NCBI GenBank assembly: GCA_947247005.1
Contig: OX365952.1
Location: 7,028,501-7,092,500, forward strand
Length of the DNA stretch: 64,000 nt
Direction: 5' to 3'
DNA from: Spisula solida
Taxonomy: Eukaryota; Mollusca; Bivalvia; Venerida; Mactridae
The translations under genes were made by a program, and so were the position numbers. Positions within the stretch are counted from its first letter, which is position 1, and each line of letters opens with the position of its first letter. The notes beneath the pieces were generated by a model, which ran no database searches, had not been told where the DNA came from, and was given only the letters and a program-made list of their open reading frames with translations. Shown here piece after piece: positions 48,302 to 60,203 of the stretch.

Positions 48302-48984
48302 TATGACTTACAGCGGCTTAGTTTTATTTTCTCGCTTAGTTTTGTGTTGGGCATTATGCCGTGTGCTTATGGTCTGTGTTATTTCTGTTTTCTGTGCTCG
48401 ACTGTTTCGGTTAAGTGCTGCATTCCATGTTCGATTTTTCATTTTCTTTATAATAGCATATTTTGTGCTTCTTTACGATAGTTTTTAGTCTAAATAAAAG
48501 TCAAAGTTATATAGCTTAGAACATTTAACATGACATTCTTGAATATCCGTGCCTATCCGTTGTCCAATCAGAGTTGTTATTTTAATACTCAAAACACTCT
48601 TACGGTACAATAACGAAAACACACGAGGATTGATTAGCGTCACGTCAAATGTTCTGTACAATAACATCATTCTAATTAATGACTAACATAATCTGAACTA
48701 TCTGAAGTTCATCTGCGTGCGAAAGGGAATCGAAATCAATTATATTATTGTTAAAATACAACACAGATACAAATCATGCAGTTACAAGCGAAATGCCTGA
48801 AGCAACAATTATTACAAAACACGTTATAAAGTTAATTGAACTATATTTCTTGTCGACTGTGTTTTGGTCGCGCAATTTACATGTAGACTATTCACCCTTC
48901 CATGTTTTGTAATCCACGAATTTTCAACCCTACGAAAATGTATTTTTATCAAAATCCATATAATTGTATTACTAGCTGTGTTAC
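48302..48984. other. No recognisable feature
   Basis: The only ORFs here are short (up to 61 codons) and hydrophobic or low in information. No repeat match inside the window. Confidence 0.5.
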
Positions 48985-49300
48985 GTGACGCATCAATAAT
49001 GAAGAAATGGATATATTTTATTTCTCCATTGATTTCAATGAAATATACGCCACGCAAAGGGGTAAATCATTTGCTTTCCATGAAATACGATAATATATTG
49101 TTCAGCAGTTCGACCGTTTTTACCAGCGCCCTGTGAAACCTACATTTTCCAGGGTTTCACAGGATGCTGGACAACACGGAATAGCTGCCGAAGAAGATCT
49201 TATATTTCATGGAAATCAAATAATTCTCCCTTTAGCGTGGCGTATATTTATAAGAAATCGATGAAGAAATAAAATACTCTTGGCTATTTTGTTTTCCAAT
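48985..49300. mobile_element. Long hairpin, probable fold-back MITE
   Basis: Two arms pair around a centre near 49147. The inner stem is CCAGCGCCCTGTGAAACC against GGTTTCACAGGATGCTGG. The outer stem (about 48990-49085 and 49195-49290) pairs TATACGCCACGC with GCGTGGCGTATA and TTTCCATGAAATA with TATTTCATGGAAA. This is far beyond chance. The small ORFs overlapping it are not credible genes. Confidence 0.75.
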
Positions 49301-49519
49301 GTTGACATATTTCATCTTGAAACTGTAGCCAAAAGTCACGAGGTATTGCTACACTGGTATGGTCGGTTTGTATAACACATTGTACTGGTTTAAGGTAAGA
49401 TTATCACCACAACAGATGTATTTTAATATCTTTATTACCAGTGTGCCTTTAGGCAGAATATGCATGTAGCGTTTTAATTGAGCTCGTTTTTATAATACTA
49501 TTATGAAACTTTATTCAAT

Positions 49520-51685
49520 TTATAACAAATACATTAATAGAAACGTACATACAATTATAATAATGATCGAGTTTCAAGTTTTATTAGCAAAATCGGCAAA
49601 TAATATGCCTTTGGCCAATTTACAACAAATATATACAAGTACATATAAGTAATATACAAACATATGAAATAGTATCCATCAGAGATAAATAACAAATTAC
49701 AAAGCAACTGCATCAATGGCTACAGAGCGTCTTAACATAGCATTATAGGTAAATTTAGCTATATTTTTAATGGTAGTAGTATTATTCGATGACTTTAAAA
49801 ATTCCAATTTGTTCAATGTATTCCATGATCTGGGAATATTATACATAATACGTAAGTCAGAATAGAATGGACAGCATAGCATGAAATGATATTCAGTTTC
49901 TATCATATTAGTATTGCATAGTTTACATTTACGGTCAGAGCGCGCAATATTTGTATGTCTACCAACTTCAATTTCGTGAGAGTGTGAGCGTAGACGAAAC
50001 TTTGATGAAGCTATTTTGTACTTGTCGTTCATCTTGATATCTAGATATTTTTCAGATTTATATTGACATTTAAATTGTTTGTAAAAATCCAACTTAGATT
50101 ATGAATTAATCGTATCAACACAATGCTGAACATGCTGATCGTATATACGTTGTCGCATAGAATAATAACACATTTGGTCGATAGTATCCAAGTTCCATAC
50201 ATAGTTAAACCAAGTGAATCAATCATATGTTTAATAGTCTTAGACCAACTATCTTTAACATTCAAAATGTGAAAACGAGCATCATTAAATTGTTCGTAAT
50301 GTGTCCTTTGTATCAGCGAGGCATGGGAGTTCTTAATCTTGCACCAATATTTAAGTGCTCTTAACTTGCACATAACAGATAGTGGAAACCGTTCTAACTC
50401 TCCAAGGACTCCCACACTTGAGGTTTGAGTATGAACGACTAAAACATGTTTACAAAATCTTATGTGTAGTTTATCTACCTCTTTCATATCATATATACCC
50501 CAAACCTCGCTACCATACAAAAGAATAGGAACAATCATAGAGACAAACAATACAAGTTTAGTTTTTATATCACACTTAACTCTGCTAAAAATAGAAATAA
50601 GATGGTTGTAAGCTTTCAAAGCTTGATCGTTCAAGGCTATTACAGCATTTTCAAATCGTCCATTATGACTAAATTTAATTCCTAAATAACAAAAGTTATC
50701 AACAATATCAACTGGTATACCATTTATGTTTCACACAAAACGATTAATTGTTTTACGTCTTTCAAATATACATATTTTGGTTTTACTTACATTTATCTTA
50801 AGACCCCCCCACTTGGAAGAATAAGTATGTACTGCATCAAGTTGGGCTTGCAAACTATCGGGATGTGTTGTAAACAGAGCAATGTCATCAGCAAAGAGCA
50901 ACATGTACAGAGACAGTTTACTTATATCATTCGGTGCTAAATTTTCAACATCTAGATACTCACTAATATCATTTATGAATAAAATAAATAAAAGAGGTGA
51001 AAGTGGTTCACCTTGTTTTAGACCAAGTGTAATATCAAACATTTCGGAGTACCTCATACTGGCCATGTCCTTAACACATGATTTGACATTCGCATATAAA
51101 GATTTCAGCATAGTTAACATCTTACTACTTAAACCAGAGTCAACAAGTTTAATCCACAATGCGTCATGTAAAACAGTATCAAATGCCTTTTCATAATCAA
51201 TAAAAACACAATATAATATTTTGTTCTGAGATAACAATCTTTGTATAACAGTGTGAAGAATAAATACACAATCAACCGTGTTACGATTATCACGAAATCC
51301 AAACTGTGCATCGTTGAGTATGTTCTCATTTTCACACCATTTATTTATTCTATTCCTGAGTGATAATGAAAATATCTTAGAAATAATATTAACTAGAGTT
51401 ATGCCCCTGTAGTTAGAGGGATTTGTTTTATCTCCCTTTTTATGAATAGGGACAATGACACCTTTAGTCCATGCTTCTGGGTATATCCCATTATCAAAAG
51501 TATGATTAAAGATAGAAACTAAGTATGGGGAAATAAAAGTCTTCGCATCAATGAAAAAGTCAGCAGCATCACCGGTTATATCGCAACTTTTGTGTCTAGA
51601 CATGGAGCTAATGGTACTACAGCTAGATTTCGTCCACCGTAAATGCACAATCCAGACTATCAATTACGGCCTTCGTGGTTAATTC
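49520..51685 (-). mobile_element. Decayed LINE (reverse transcriptase plus 3' end)
   Basis: A 2.2-kb 5'-truncated non-LTR retrotransposon on the minus strand. It runs from the start of the RT domain to a 3' untranslated region containing TTGCTAATAAAACTTGAAAC near 49575-49600. It is unrelated in detail to the L1/Tx1-like copy at 24494. No target duplication identified. Confidence 0.8.
49697..51663 (-). pseudogene. LINE reverse transcriptase, one stop and one frameshift
   Basis: The first open segment (51663-50731) holds the RT core: NPSNYRGITLVN, the catalytic FIDYEKAFD, LGLKQGEPLSPLLF and LLFADDIALF. A TGA at 50731-50733 interrupts it in frame. The same frame continues through NGIPVDIVDNFCYLGIKFS and an ILLYGSEVWG block. 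Near 50200 it shifts into the frame of the last segment (50092-49697), which ends with a CKLC..H..C motif in the order seen at LINE C-termini. I cannot fix the clade. Catalytic residues are kept, so decay is moderate. Confidence 0.85.
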
Positions 51686-51800
51686 CTACGCGTCAGAACT
51701 CCAAACCATTGTATAACAGCCGGTATACAACGGTTTTTCATAGTTTATTTCTTAAATACACGTAGTCAAAAAACACCACCAGACCTACACTGTACAATTA

Positions 51801-52008
51801 TTAATCTTTGCGGTTGATTAATTTTCGTTGTTTTCGCGGATGAACAAAATCGCGAAATCAAATCCCCTCGAATAATTGACCTCGAAAATAGGTGGCGAGT
51901 GATTTTTCTTCAATAATTTACATCCACGAATTTAAGAAACCACCAAAATACCATTTTACCAAAATCCGCAAAACTTAATAACCGCGAAAATTAATGCTTT
52001 TACAGCAT
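51801..52008. mobile_element. Probable MITE with CGCGGTT..ATTAA ends
   Basis: The left part ATTAATCTTTGCGGTTGATT and the reverse complement of the right part (ATTAATTTTCGCGGTTATTA) match over about 45 bp, both beginning CTGTA. GCG-containing blocks (TTTTCGCGGATG, AATCGCGAAATC) lie between. Size about 200 bp, no ORF. Confidence 0.5.
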
Positions 52009-52029
52009 ATACGAGTATACGTACAATGT

Positions 52030-52215
52030 ATAGCACTGATAATTTTAACTGACCCTGACCTTTAATCAATACTATATATTACAAGGTTCTTGCGTTGAAT
52101 ACAATGTATATCAATTTCCACAAGCAAAACAAGGTCCTTTAGATTGGTGTTGGTATGTATTTCACCTCAAGTGTCTTCCTGATACTTCCCGCTAATGAAA
52201 ACATACAACCGGGTT
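52030..52215 (-). repeat. Diverged fragment of the X/Y interior
   Basis: Parallel to 22675-22850: shared blocks are CTGACCTTTA, TATTACAAGGT(T/A)CTTGC, GGTCCTTTAGATT, CACCTCAAG(T/C)GTCTTC and ATGAAAACATACAAC. Substantially diverged. Confidence 0.65.
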
Positions 52216-52418
52216 GTATTATAAAAAAGACAATATATCAGCTGTTAGAATATGCTAATAGAAGGTCGAAAATCGTGACAAATTCTCCGTACTATATCAA
52301 ACACCTACGCGTTGACCCCCTTGTCACTACGCAGTTGTGTCTGAACGCGTGCCATAAACACATTGAGGAATTTGACAATGGTTATTGCATACATGTTCAG
52401 CCCGGTTATTGAAATTTG

Positions 52419-52535
52419 AAGAGCATTCACTTGTCACCTCATCCGGGTTCGAATACCAGGTCGGAGAGTTTATGCACTTCCGGGAAAATGGCTACAGTCA
52501 TATACTCCATATGTGGAGAAGTTGTTAGGTGCTTG
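52419..52535 (+). mobile_element. tRNA-derived SINE piece with B box
   Basis: AGAGCATTCACTTGTCACCTC is the same sequence type as the 57222-60150 satellite unit. Here it continues into ATCCGGGTTCGAATACC (B box) and a tail with CATATGTGGAGAAGTTG, also seen after 9290. It gives the fuller context of the satellite unit. Confidence 0.6.
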
Positions 52536-52861
52536 CGAAATATTAAGTTCGTACTCTGAATCATTGATAAAGAGTAAAATAATTTCGTTCATAAAATTTA
52601 TGTTAGATATTATAAATGTAAAACTCCTTAAATGATTCAGTTACCTGTGAGCCAGGTTGATAACTAATTCTAGGAAATTCTAATCTAACTGAAAACATGC
52701 TTTAAAAGAGGCTAGTTACTCACAAATAATATTGTATACCTATTATGTAACAAGGATTCTGATTGGCTTAGACGGCCTGAACGAGAGGTCTATATATTTT
52801 AATATACACCTCTCGAAACCGAGGCTGGGTTGAATATAACCTGTCTGGTCAAGTATTCGAG

Positions 52862-52977
52862 TGCGACCTCTAGTAACTACCCAAGCAAATTGTTGACAGA
52901 CGGACGAATGACGGACGGACAGTGATCACAAAAGCTCACCCTGTCATTTTGTGACAAGTGAGCTAAAAAGACACCTT
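52862..52977 (+). repeat. 3' end fragment of the 145-bp tandem element family
   Basis: GCGACCTCTAGTAACTAC, GACGGACGAATGACGGACGG, GATCACAAAAGCTCACCCTG and AAGTGAGCTAAAAAG repeat the terminal part of 27905-29434. The unit array is missing. Confidence 0.7.
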
Positions 52978-53127
52978 CTTGTATAAGATAAACCACAACC
53001 ATTCGGGCTTAACTGTACTTTTAATAATGAAATAATCCAGGTAAAAGGGGTGTATGTTCACCATTCAGAATAACAACACGTACATTGTATTCGAAAAAGT
53101 GACGGCATATATCGCACCCCCCCCCCT

Positions 53128-53200
53128 GGCGCAGTTGGCTATGCTACTGCTTATAGACCTAAATCAATGTTTGCTTGAGTTCGAATCCTACCCATTTTGC
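53128..53200 (+). repeat. tRNA-like segment (SINE head)
   Basis: TGGCGCAGTTGGC matches an A box and GAGTTCGAATCCTA a B box, about 45 bp apart. The acceptor stem is not evident. Confidence 0.5.
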
Positions 53201-53209
53201 ATATTTTTT

Positions 53210-53960
53210 GATAGTTTTGCTTAATAAAATTATTGCGTGCATCTTTGTAAATTTCTAAAATGTATCTTTTTCCTTGTATTTAGAAACACTAAAACATTCT
53301 CACATAAAGGCTGTTAAACAGAGATACCGGTCAACGGCCAACCAAACTGCGCCTCTTTGAATTACCGGAGAAAATGCTTGTTAATTTTAACGTTTACACA
53401 GATAATTCTTAGAGCGATGATACCAGCGAAAACAATGATGAAAAAATTGTAATCCAACCCGATTGTCATCCGAGCAATATCAAGATGAGCAATAACATTA
53501 ATAAAAACAATATCCAGGGCGGACTAAAGTTAATAGAAATGAAACAAAGCACATTTGTATTAAACATAATACATCATTTTATCATTCATAAAATAATAAA
53601 ATATACATACATGTATGTTAAGAAAATATAATTATTGAAAAAGAGTATAGCAGCAGCCCATGGAAGTATGCAAATTTTCTGAGTAGAATGCTAACTACTA
53701 GTCCAAGCTGTCAACTAGAAACTCGGTAATGTAAGTTTTTAATATAATTTGTCAGAAAAGTAATGGTAAATATCGCTTCAACCTTAGCCGATTGACTCGC
53801 CCCAAGGGTATTATGTCGAAGGTCGTTGTACATCTATACTTGAAAAAAACTTAATAATGTCAATTAATGTAATTATCACCGGATGCCCTCGGGCTGCTTT
53901 TTATTTTGATAAAATGATTACGCCACTTTAATTGTACGATACTATTTGATAACAACAAAA
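53210..53960. other. Upstream region of the GT31 gene
   Basis: AT-rich. I see no convincing promoter element and no upstream coding exon. The 5' untranslated region and start site cannot be placed. Confidence 0.4.
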
Positions 53961-54069
53961 TGTGATCAAAGAGAAATACATGTACCGGTTTGAACTATTC
54001 TATAACGTGCTAACAATATTCCAAGTAACGGTTGGATGTTTTGTATTCTGCTTTAAATGGTCTACAAGG

Positions 54070-57000
54070 ATGGTGAACATTCAAAAACTGTCATTATTAG
54101 TACTTGTTCTTTCACTGCTATGGCTAGTATTTGCATTTTCGTATTCGACCTACGTGATTCAAGTTATCAGGTTTCGCGACTCTACCGAAATCGATTTCAG
54201 TCAAGGTATAAGAATTCATAACTCTGGCTACTGGAATCAGGTATTTGATACAAGGAATATATTTAAAATGGATATATCAAAATCCGAAAACGAAGCTAAC
54301 AAAACTGATAGTGAAGACAACTCGGAATTATCAAAGACTGAATTTGAAGATACTGATTATGCAGAAGAATTATCTGAAGCTGAAATCGGAGCTAACTCAG
54401 AAGAAATTGGAGATAATGTATATGAACCGGAATTATCAAACTTCGAAAGTGAAGATAACACATATGAAGAAAAACTATCGAAAGCCGAAATAAAAGCTAA
54501 CATAACCGAAATGGAATATAACATGTATGAAGAAGGGCTGCCAAAAGCCGAGATTGAAACTAACACAACGGAAATTGGAATTAACGTATTTGAACCGGAA
54601 ATAACAAACTTCGAAAGTGAAAATAACACATATGATGAAAAACTATCAAAAGCCGAAATAGAAGATAACGAAACAGATATTGAAAATAACGTAAATGAAC
54701 CGGAATTATCAACAGCGGAAATGAAAGTAAACATAAATGAAAAGGAACTTAAAGACTTTGAAGAAGATAAAAGGGTCGAAGAATTAACAACAGCCGAAAT
54801 TGAAATTAACAAAAGTGAAGAGGGACTATCAAAATCCGAAATTAAAGAAACAAAGTATGAAGTTGAAGTATCAAAATCCCGAAATGAAGATAAATATAGT
54901 GTGGAACTTTCAAAGTCCGAAATTGAAGAGCGTAAAGAATGGATAAAACATGCAAAATTCACTTTGTTTATGCGTCAAAAACGGAATAATGAATTACTTG
55001 AATATATCCAATCCAATTTTGATTCCAGCAGTGGACCTGAGACGGGTATTGGTTCAGTTGATAGATATTTCAGTGTAAGAGACAGAAGAGTAAACCCTCA
55101 TGATTATAGGTTTGTTTACACTGGACAAAAAATATGTGGTACTAAAACCCATCCATGGTTGCTTATAATGGTTCTATCGGTAGCAAATAAAATCAGTCAG
55201 CGGTCCGCTATCAGACAGACATGGGGAAGTGTAGCTCAAGACAAAGCATGGCCAGGAAAGAAACAATATGAAGGCGTAAAGATTATGTTTATATTCGGAA
55301 AAACTGATAATGCAAAGGATAATGCAATACTGTGGCGGGAGAATGAAAAATTTGGCGATATCGTTCAGGCGGACTTTATTGACTCGTATAATAATTTAAC
55401 AACCAAGGTTATGATGGGTATCAAATGGACCACAAAAGTTTGTCCCGGTGTGAGCTTTTTGCTGAAAGTTGATGACGATTCATTTATCCATGTACCAAAC
55501 GCCATCAAAACTTTAAAACGTACTCGCGTTCCGTCTAATGGAGCTGTATACGGAAATGCTCTCAAACATCCAACAGTTTTAAGGGAAAGTAAATGGGGAC
55601 TTTCTCGTAATGTATATCCATTTCAGACATACCCTATTTACACAAACGGTCAAGCTTATGCCATTTCGGGCAATATACTTCAGAAGATCTTCACGACGGG
55701 AGAGTATTTACCATATGTGTTCATCGAGGATGCTTTTATTACTGGTATTCTTATTTTCTTTTTTTTGTAAATTATGCAATCATTTTGATAATTTTTCTAC
55801 GTAATTTGTATTTTCAAATTCGATCTTTTATATTTCCGGTATGTTAAAGCTTAAATGTGTCAGAGACCTGACGGTCATGAGGCGACCGGTCATCGTCCAA
55901 TTTTGTATTTAGTAAAATTTAGTAAAATACTAAATAACTACAAAATGCCTAAGTTTCTCAAGTTATTTTAGATGTCAGTGTGGTTGTTTATGGGACACGT
56001 ATACAGACAACTACACCAAAATTACGCGAATGCTTTACAATTTTATTTTTGCAATACACCAATATGTGAGGCAGTATGTGAAACGTTTTATAATGCGCCC
56101 ACACAAGATTGTATCCAAGTTTTAATATTTGTTTAGCAAGCATCCCGACTACATTAGAGGAAGGTTATTTGCATTTATTTCGTAAGAATATACACTAGCT
56201 AATGCAAAAGAGCATATAGCTAAAACTGGGCTCATCTTTAAATATACACATTTTTTTCAACACTGGATACAATGTATTCAAAACGTTGATGTATTTTGTA
56301 AACTCTCCTGGTTTTCGACATTTCCGAAATCACTAAACTGTCAATACAAAAATCTAGCCGAGCAACTGCCATGAAATTTGGGATAAAACTTCTATAATAG
56401 TTACTCTACTGGTTGCATGTACGAAAACAGTATGTTGTTCAACTTTTTTCGTATAACTTAAAAATGAAAAATCTCATATTTTAAAATAACATTTGAAAAT
56501 ACATGTAACATGCATATTCTAAAACAAGCATTATCGTGTGATTCCGTATAAACGAAATTTCGTGCATGCCAAGTTTCATGAAATAAAATGTCAAACTTTT
56601 TCGGTAAAATGCAAATATCAGTTTTTAGGGGGTTTCCCAAAAATCTAAAAATATCTTAAAAACTAGCCGAGCAAAACTGTTACGAGTTTGCACAATCATT
56701 ATCATGAGTCTGTTCTTCATAAAAATCAGTTTTTTGATACCTCTTGTACAGAAAAATTCAAGAGTTCGGAATCACCTTAAAAGCCGGACGGCAGGTGCCA
56801 AGAATACTTTATAACCGTTGTTTTGCTCTGAAACTGAAGCTCTGGCGAGAAGAGTTTCAAATATTTTACAATATGATTGCATGATACCGATATTGATTCG
56901 GTAACTTATTGCGAAATATTGATATAAAATTCATATGTTTAACATTCCAGGTATCGTTCGAACAGTAATTGGAGCTTCCGTCATACCACTGATCGGGTTT

Positions 57001-57159
57001 CCTAGTGCATTCATGAAATCAGCAAAGCCGTGCGAGTTCCACAATAATATCCGAGTGGCCGCCACCAATATAAGCCCTCATTTAATGAAAGCAATATGGG
57101 GGTCGTTATATAGTGGCTCTGTACAAGACTGTTATAAGTGTCTTAGAGAATCTTGTTAA
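54070..57159 (+). CDS. Beta-1,3-galactosyltransferase-like (GT31) protein, two exons
   Basis: Predicted CDS joins 54070-55744 and 56951-57159 (627 aa). It is a Golgi type II membrane glycosyltransferase that would add galactose or N-acetylglucosamine in beta-1,3 linkage; the substrate is unknown. The ATG at 54070 has A at -3 and G at +4 and puts the transmembrane segment (residues about 4-31) next to a short tail. An upstream in-frame ATG at 53980 has poor context, and the frame opens at 53953 with no ATG before it. Residues 67-291 are an acidic repeat stem. The catalytic domain shows RSAIRQTW (378-385), DSYNNLT (438-444), VDDDSF with the DDD metal site (467-472), YPIYTNGQAYAISG (521-534) and EDAFITG (553-559). 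The intron is GT-AG, phase 1. It joins EDAFITG to IVRTVIGAS and yields an exact stop. Family members are usually 300-420 aa; the excess is the stem. Confidence 0.85.
54270..54945 (+). repeat. Acidic tandem repeat encoding the GT31 stem
   Basis: Units of about 22 residues contain (E)LSKAEIE.N.TEIE.N.YEPEL, grouped into a longer period. The block EPELSNFESEDNTYEEKLSK recurs as EPEITNFESENNTYDEKLSK exactly 168 bp (56 codons) later (54424 and 54592). Several N-x-S/T sequons are included. The region is Glu/Lys/Asn-rich and likely disordered. An antisense frame across it (54962-54357) is a shadow. Confidence 0.8.
55745..56950 (+). other. Intron of the GT31 gene
   Basis: Donor ACTG/GTATTC after the EDAFITG codons, acceptor TTTAACATTCCAG/GTATCG. 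Reading on without splicing gives ILIFFFL and a stop, which would remove the C-terminal third of the motif region. Splicing restores phase exactly. AT-rich, no other feature seen. Confidence 0.8.
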
Positions 57160-57221
57160 AATGCTTCCAACTTCTGGTCGTAATACACTGTAAGGTTTTT
57201 ATTTGACAAGACAGTCAGCAA

Positions 57222-60150
57222 GATGGATAGAGCACTCCCTTGTCACACCAGTTAGCACATTGGATAGATCACCAGTGTGTCATCTTAGTTATTGTAATAT
57301 ATAGAGCACTAAAGCCTCACCACATTGAACACAGTGGATAGAGCACACGCTTGTCATCTCATTTAACTAAAAGTGGTAATATTATCTTCTAGCACCAGTT
57401 TACCATCTCAATTAGCACATTAGATAGAGCACTCGTTTGTCATCTCATTTAGCACAGTGAATAGAGCACAAGTTTGCCACCTCAGTTAGCACAGTGGATA
57501 GAGCATAGTTTGTCATCACAATTAACACAGTGGATAGAGCACTAGTTTGCCACCTAAGTTAGCTAAGTGTATAGAGCACTAGTTTGCCACCTCAGTCAGC
57601 ACAGTGGATAGAACAGTAGTTTGCCACCTCAGTCAGCACGGTGGATAGAGCACTAGTTTGCCACCTAAGTCAGCACAGTGGATAGAGCATTAGTTTGCAA
57701 TGTCAATTAGCACAGTGGGTAGAACATTTGTTTTGTTATCTCAGTTAGCACAGTGGATAGAGCACTAGTTTGTCATCTCAATTAACACGGTGGATAGAGA
57801 GCTAGTTTGCCACCTATGTTAGCTAAGTGTATAGAGCACTAGTTTGTCACCTCAGTCAGCACAGTTGATAGAGCAGTAGTTTGCCACCTCAGTCAGCACA
57901 GTGGATAGAGCACTAGTTTGCCACCTCAGTCGGCACAGTGGATAGAGCACTAGTTTGCCACATCAGTCAGCACAGTGGATAGAACACTAGTTTGCCACCT
58001 CAGTAAGCACAGTAAAAAAAGCACTCATTTGCCACCTCAGTTAGTACAGTGGATAGAGCACTAGTTTGCAACCTCTGTTAGCACAGTGGATAGAGCACTA
58101 GTTTGCCATATCAATTAGCACAGTGGATAGAAAACATGTTTTGTTATCTCAGTTAGCACAGTGGATATAGCACTACTTTGTTACCTCAGTTAGCACAGTG
58201 GATAGAACACTAGTTTGCAACCTCAGTTACCACAGTGAATAAAGCACCAATTTGCCACCTCAGTTAGCACAGTGGATAGAGCACTAGTTTGCAACCTCAG
58301 TTAGCACAATGAATAAAGCACTAAATTGCCTGCTCAGTTAGCACAGTGGATAGAGCACTACTTTGCCATCTCAGTTAGCACAATGAATAAAGCACTAAAT
58401 TGCCTGCTCAGTTAGCACAGTGGATAGAGCACTACTTTGCCATCTCAGTTAGCACAGTGGATAGAGCACTAGTTTGCAACCTCAGTTAGCACAGTGAATA
58501 TCGCACCAATTTTCCGTTTAGTTAGCACAGTGGGTGGAGCACTAGTTTGCCACCTCAGTTAGCACATTTGATAGAGCACTAGTTTGCGGTCTCAGTTAGC
58601 ACAGTGGATAGAGCACTAGTTGGCCGCCTCAGTTAGCACAATGGATAGAGCACTAGTTTGTCACCTCAGTTAGTACGTTGGATAGAGCACTAGTTTGCCA
58701 TCTCAGTTAGCACAGTGAATATCGCACCAATTTGCCACCTCAGTTAGCACAATGGATAGAGCACTAGTTTGCCACATCAGTTAGCACAATGAATATAGCA
58801 TCAATTTGCCACCTCAGTAAGCACAATGGATAGATCACTAGCTAGTTTGTCATCTCATTTAGCACAAGGGATAGAGCACTTATTTGCCACCTCAGTTAGT
58901 ACAGTGGATAGAGCACTAGTTTGCAACCTCTGTTAGCACAGTGGATAGAGCACTAGTTTGCCATATCAATTAGCACAGTGGATAGAAAACATGTTTTGTT
59001 ATCTCAGTTAGCACAGTGGATATAGCACTACTTTGTTACCTCAGTTAGCACAGTGGATAGAACACTAGTTTGCAACCTCAGTTACCACAGTGAATAAAGC
59101 ACCAATTTGCCACCTCAGTTAGCACAGTGGATAGAGCACTAGTTTGCAACCTCAGTTACCACAGTGAATAAAGCACCAATTTGCCACCTCAGTTAGCACA
59201 GTGGATAGAGCACTAGTTTGCAACCTCAGTTAGCACAATGAATAAAGCACTAAATTGCCTGCTCAGTTAGCACAGTGGATAGAGCACTACTTTGCCATCT
59301 CAGTTAGCACAATGAATAAAGCACTAAATTGCCTGCTCAGTTAGCACAGTGGATAGAGCACTACTTTGCCATCTCAGTTAGCACAGTGGATAGAGCACTA
59401 GTTTGCAACCTCAGTTAGCACAGTGAATATCGCACCAATTTTCCGTTTAGTTAGCACAGTGGGTGGAGCACTAGTTTGCCACCTCAGTTAGCACATTTGA
59501 TAGAGCACTAGTTTGCGGTCTCAGTTAGCACAGTGGATAGAGCACTAGTTGGCCGCCTCAGTTAGCACAATGGATAGAGCACTAGTTTGTCACCTCAGTT
59601 AGTACGTTGGATAGAGCACTAGTTTGCCATCTCAGTTAGCACAGTGAATATCGCACCAATTTGCCACCTCAGTTAGCACAATGGATAGAGCACTAGTTTG
59701 CCACATCAGTTAGCACAATGAATATAGCATCAATTTGCCACCTCAGTAAGCACAATGGATAGATCACTAGCTAGTTTGTCATCTCATTTAGCACAAGGGA
59801 TAGAGCACTTATTTGCCATCTCAGTTAGCACAGTGGATAGAACACAAGTTTGCCATCTCAATTAGCACAGTGAATAAATCACCAATTTTCCTGCTCAAAT
59901 AGCACAGTGGTTAAAGCAACAATTTTCCTGCTTAGTTAGCACAGTGAATAGAGAACTAGTTTTTTTTTATCTCAGTCAACACAGTGAATAGAGCACCAAT
60001 TTGCCACCTCAGATAGCACAGTGGAATTGAGAACTAGTTTTTCATCTCAGTTCCCATAGTGGATATATACAGCACTTGTTTATAATCTCAGTTAGCAAAG
60101 CGGATAAGCGCAGTTTGTTTCCTCAGTTAGTACACTGTCACAGTGGATAG
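57222..60150 (+). repeat. 37-bp satellite of tRNA-half-like units
   Basis: About 80 units of consensus TTAGCACAGTGGATAGAGCA + CTAGTTTGCCACCTCAG. The unit looks like the D arm to anticodon arm of a tRNA (A-box-like TTAGC.CAGTGG.TAGAGCA). Variants include CAATGAATAAAGCACTAAAT and AACATGTTTTGTTATC. The first 200 bp and last 300 bp are more diverged, as expected for array edges. It starts about 60 bp after the stop codon of the GT31 gene. Confidence 0.95.
58031..59817 (+). repeat. Higher-order duplication inside the 37-bp satellite
   Basis: 58031-58885 and 58886-59817 carry the same ordered set of variant units almost without change. The second copy has two extra units near 59080-59160. This indicates a recent segmental duplication of about 0.86 kb. 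Confidence 0.85.
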
Positions 60151-60203
60151 TCTAATTGTTTCGACGAGTGATAACGCGTAAATAATGTATCGTTTATTCT
60201 TAT

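Noticed and set aside
49697..50092. Separate 131-codon gene with a Cys/His motif
   Set aside because: It is the frameshifted C-terminus of the LINE whose RT core lies at 50731-51663.
52155..52412. 85-codon frame as a gene
   Set aside because: Its first part is the diverged X/Y repeat fragment. The rest has no recognisable domain or gene context.
54357..54962. 201-codon antisense frame under the GT31 stem repeat
   Set aside because: Caused by the repetitive codon pattern of the acidic stem; Ser/Phe-rich low complexity with no motif.
57222..60150. CRISPR array or tRNA gene cluster
   Set aside because: Units are contiguous 37-bp repeats without unique spacers, in a eukaryotic context. Each lacks a B box and T arm, so none can be a tRNA.
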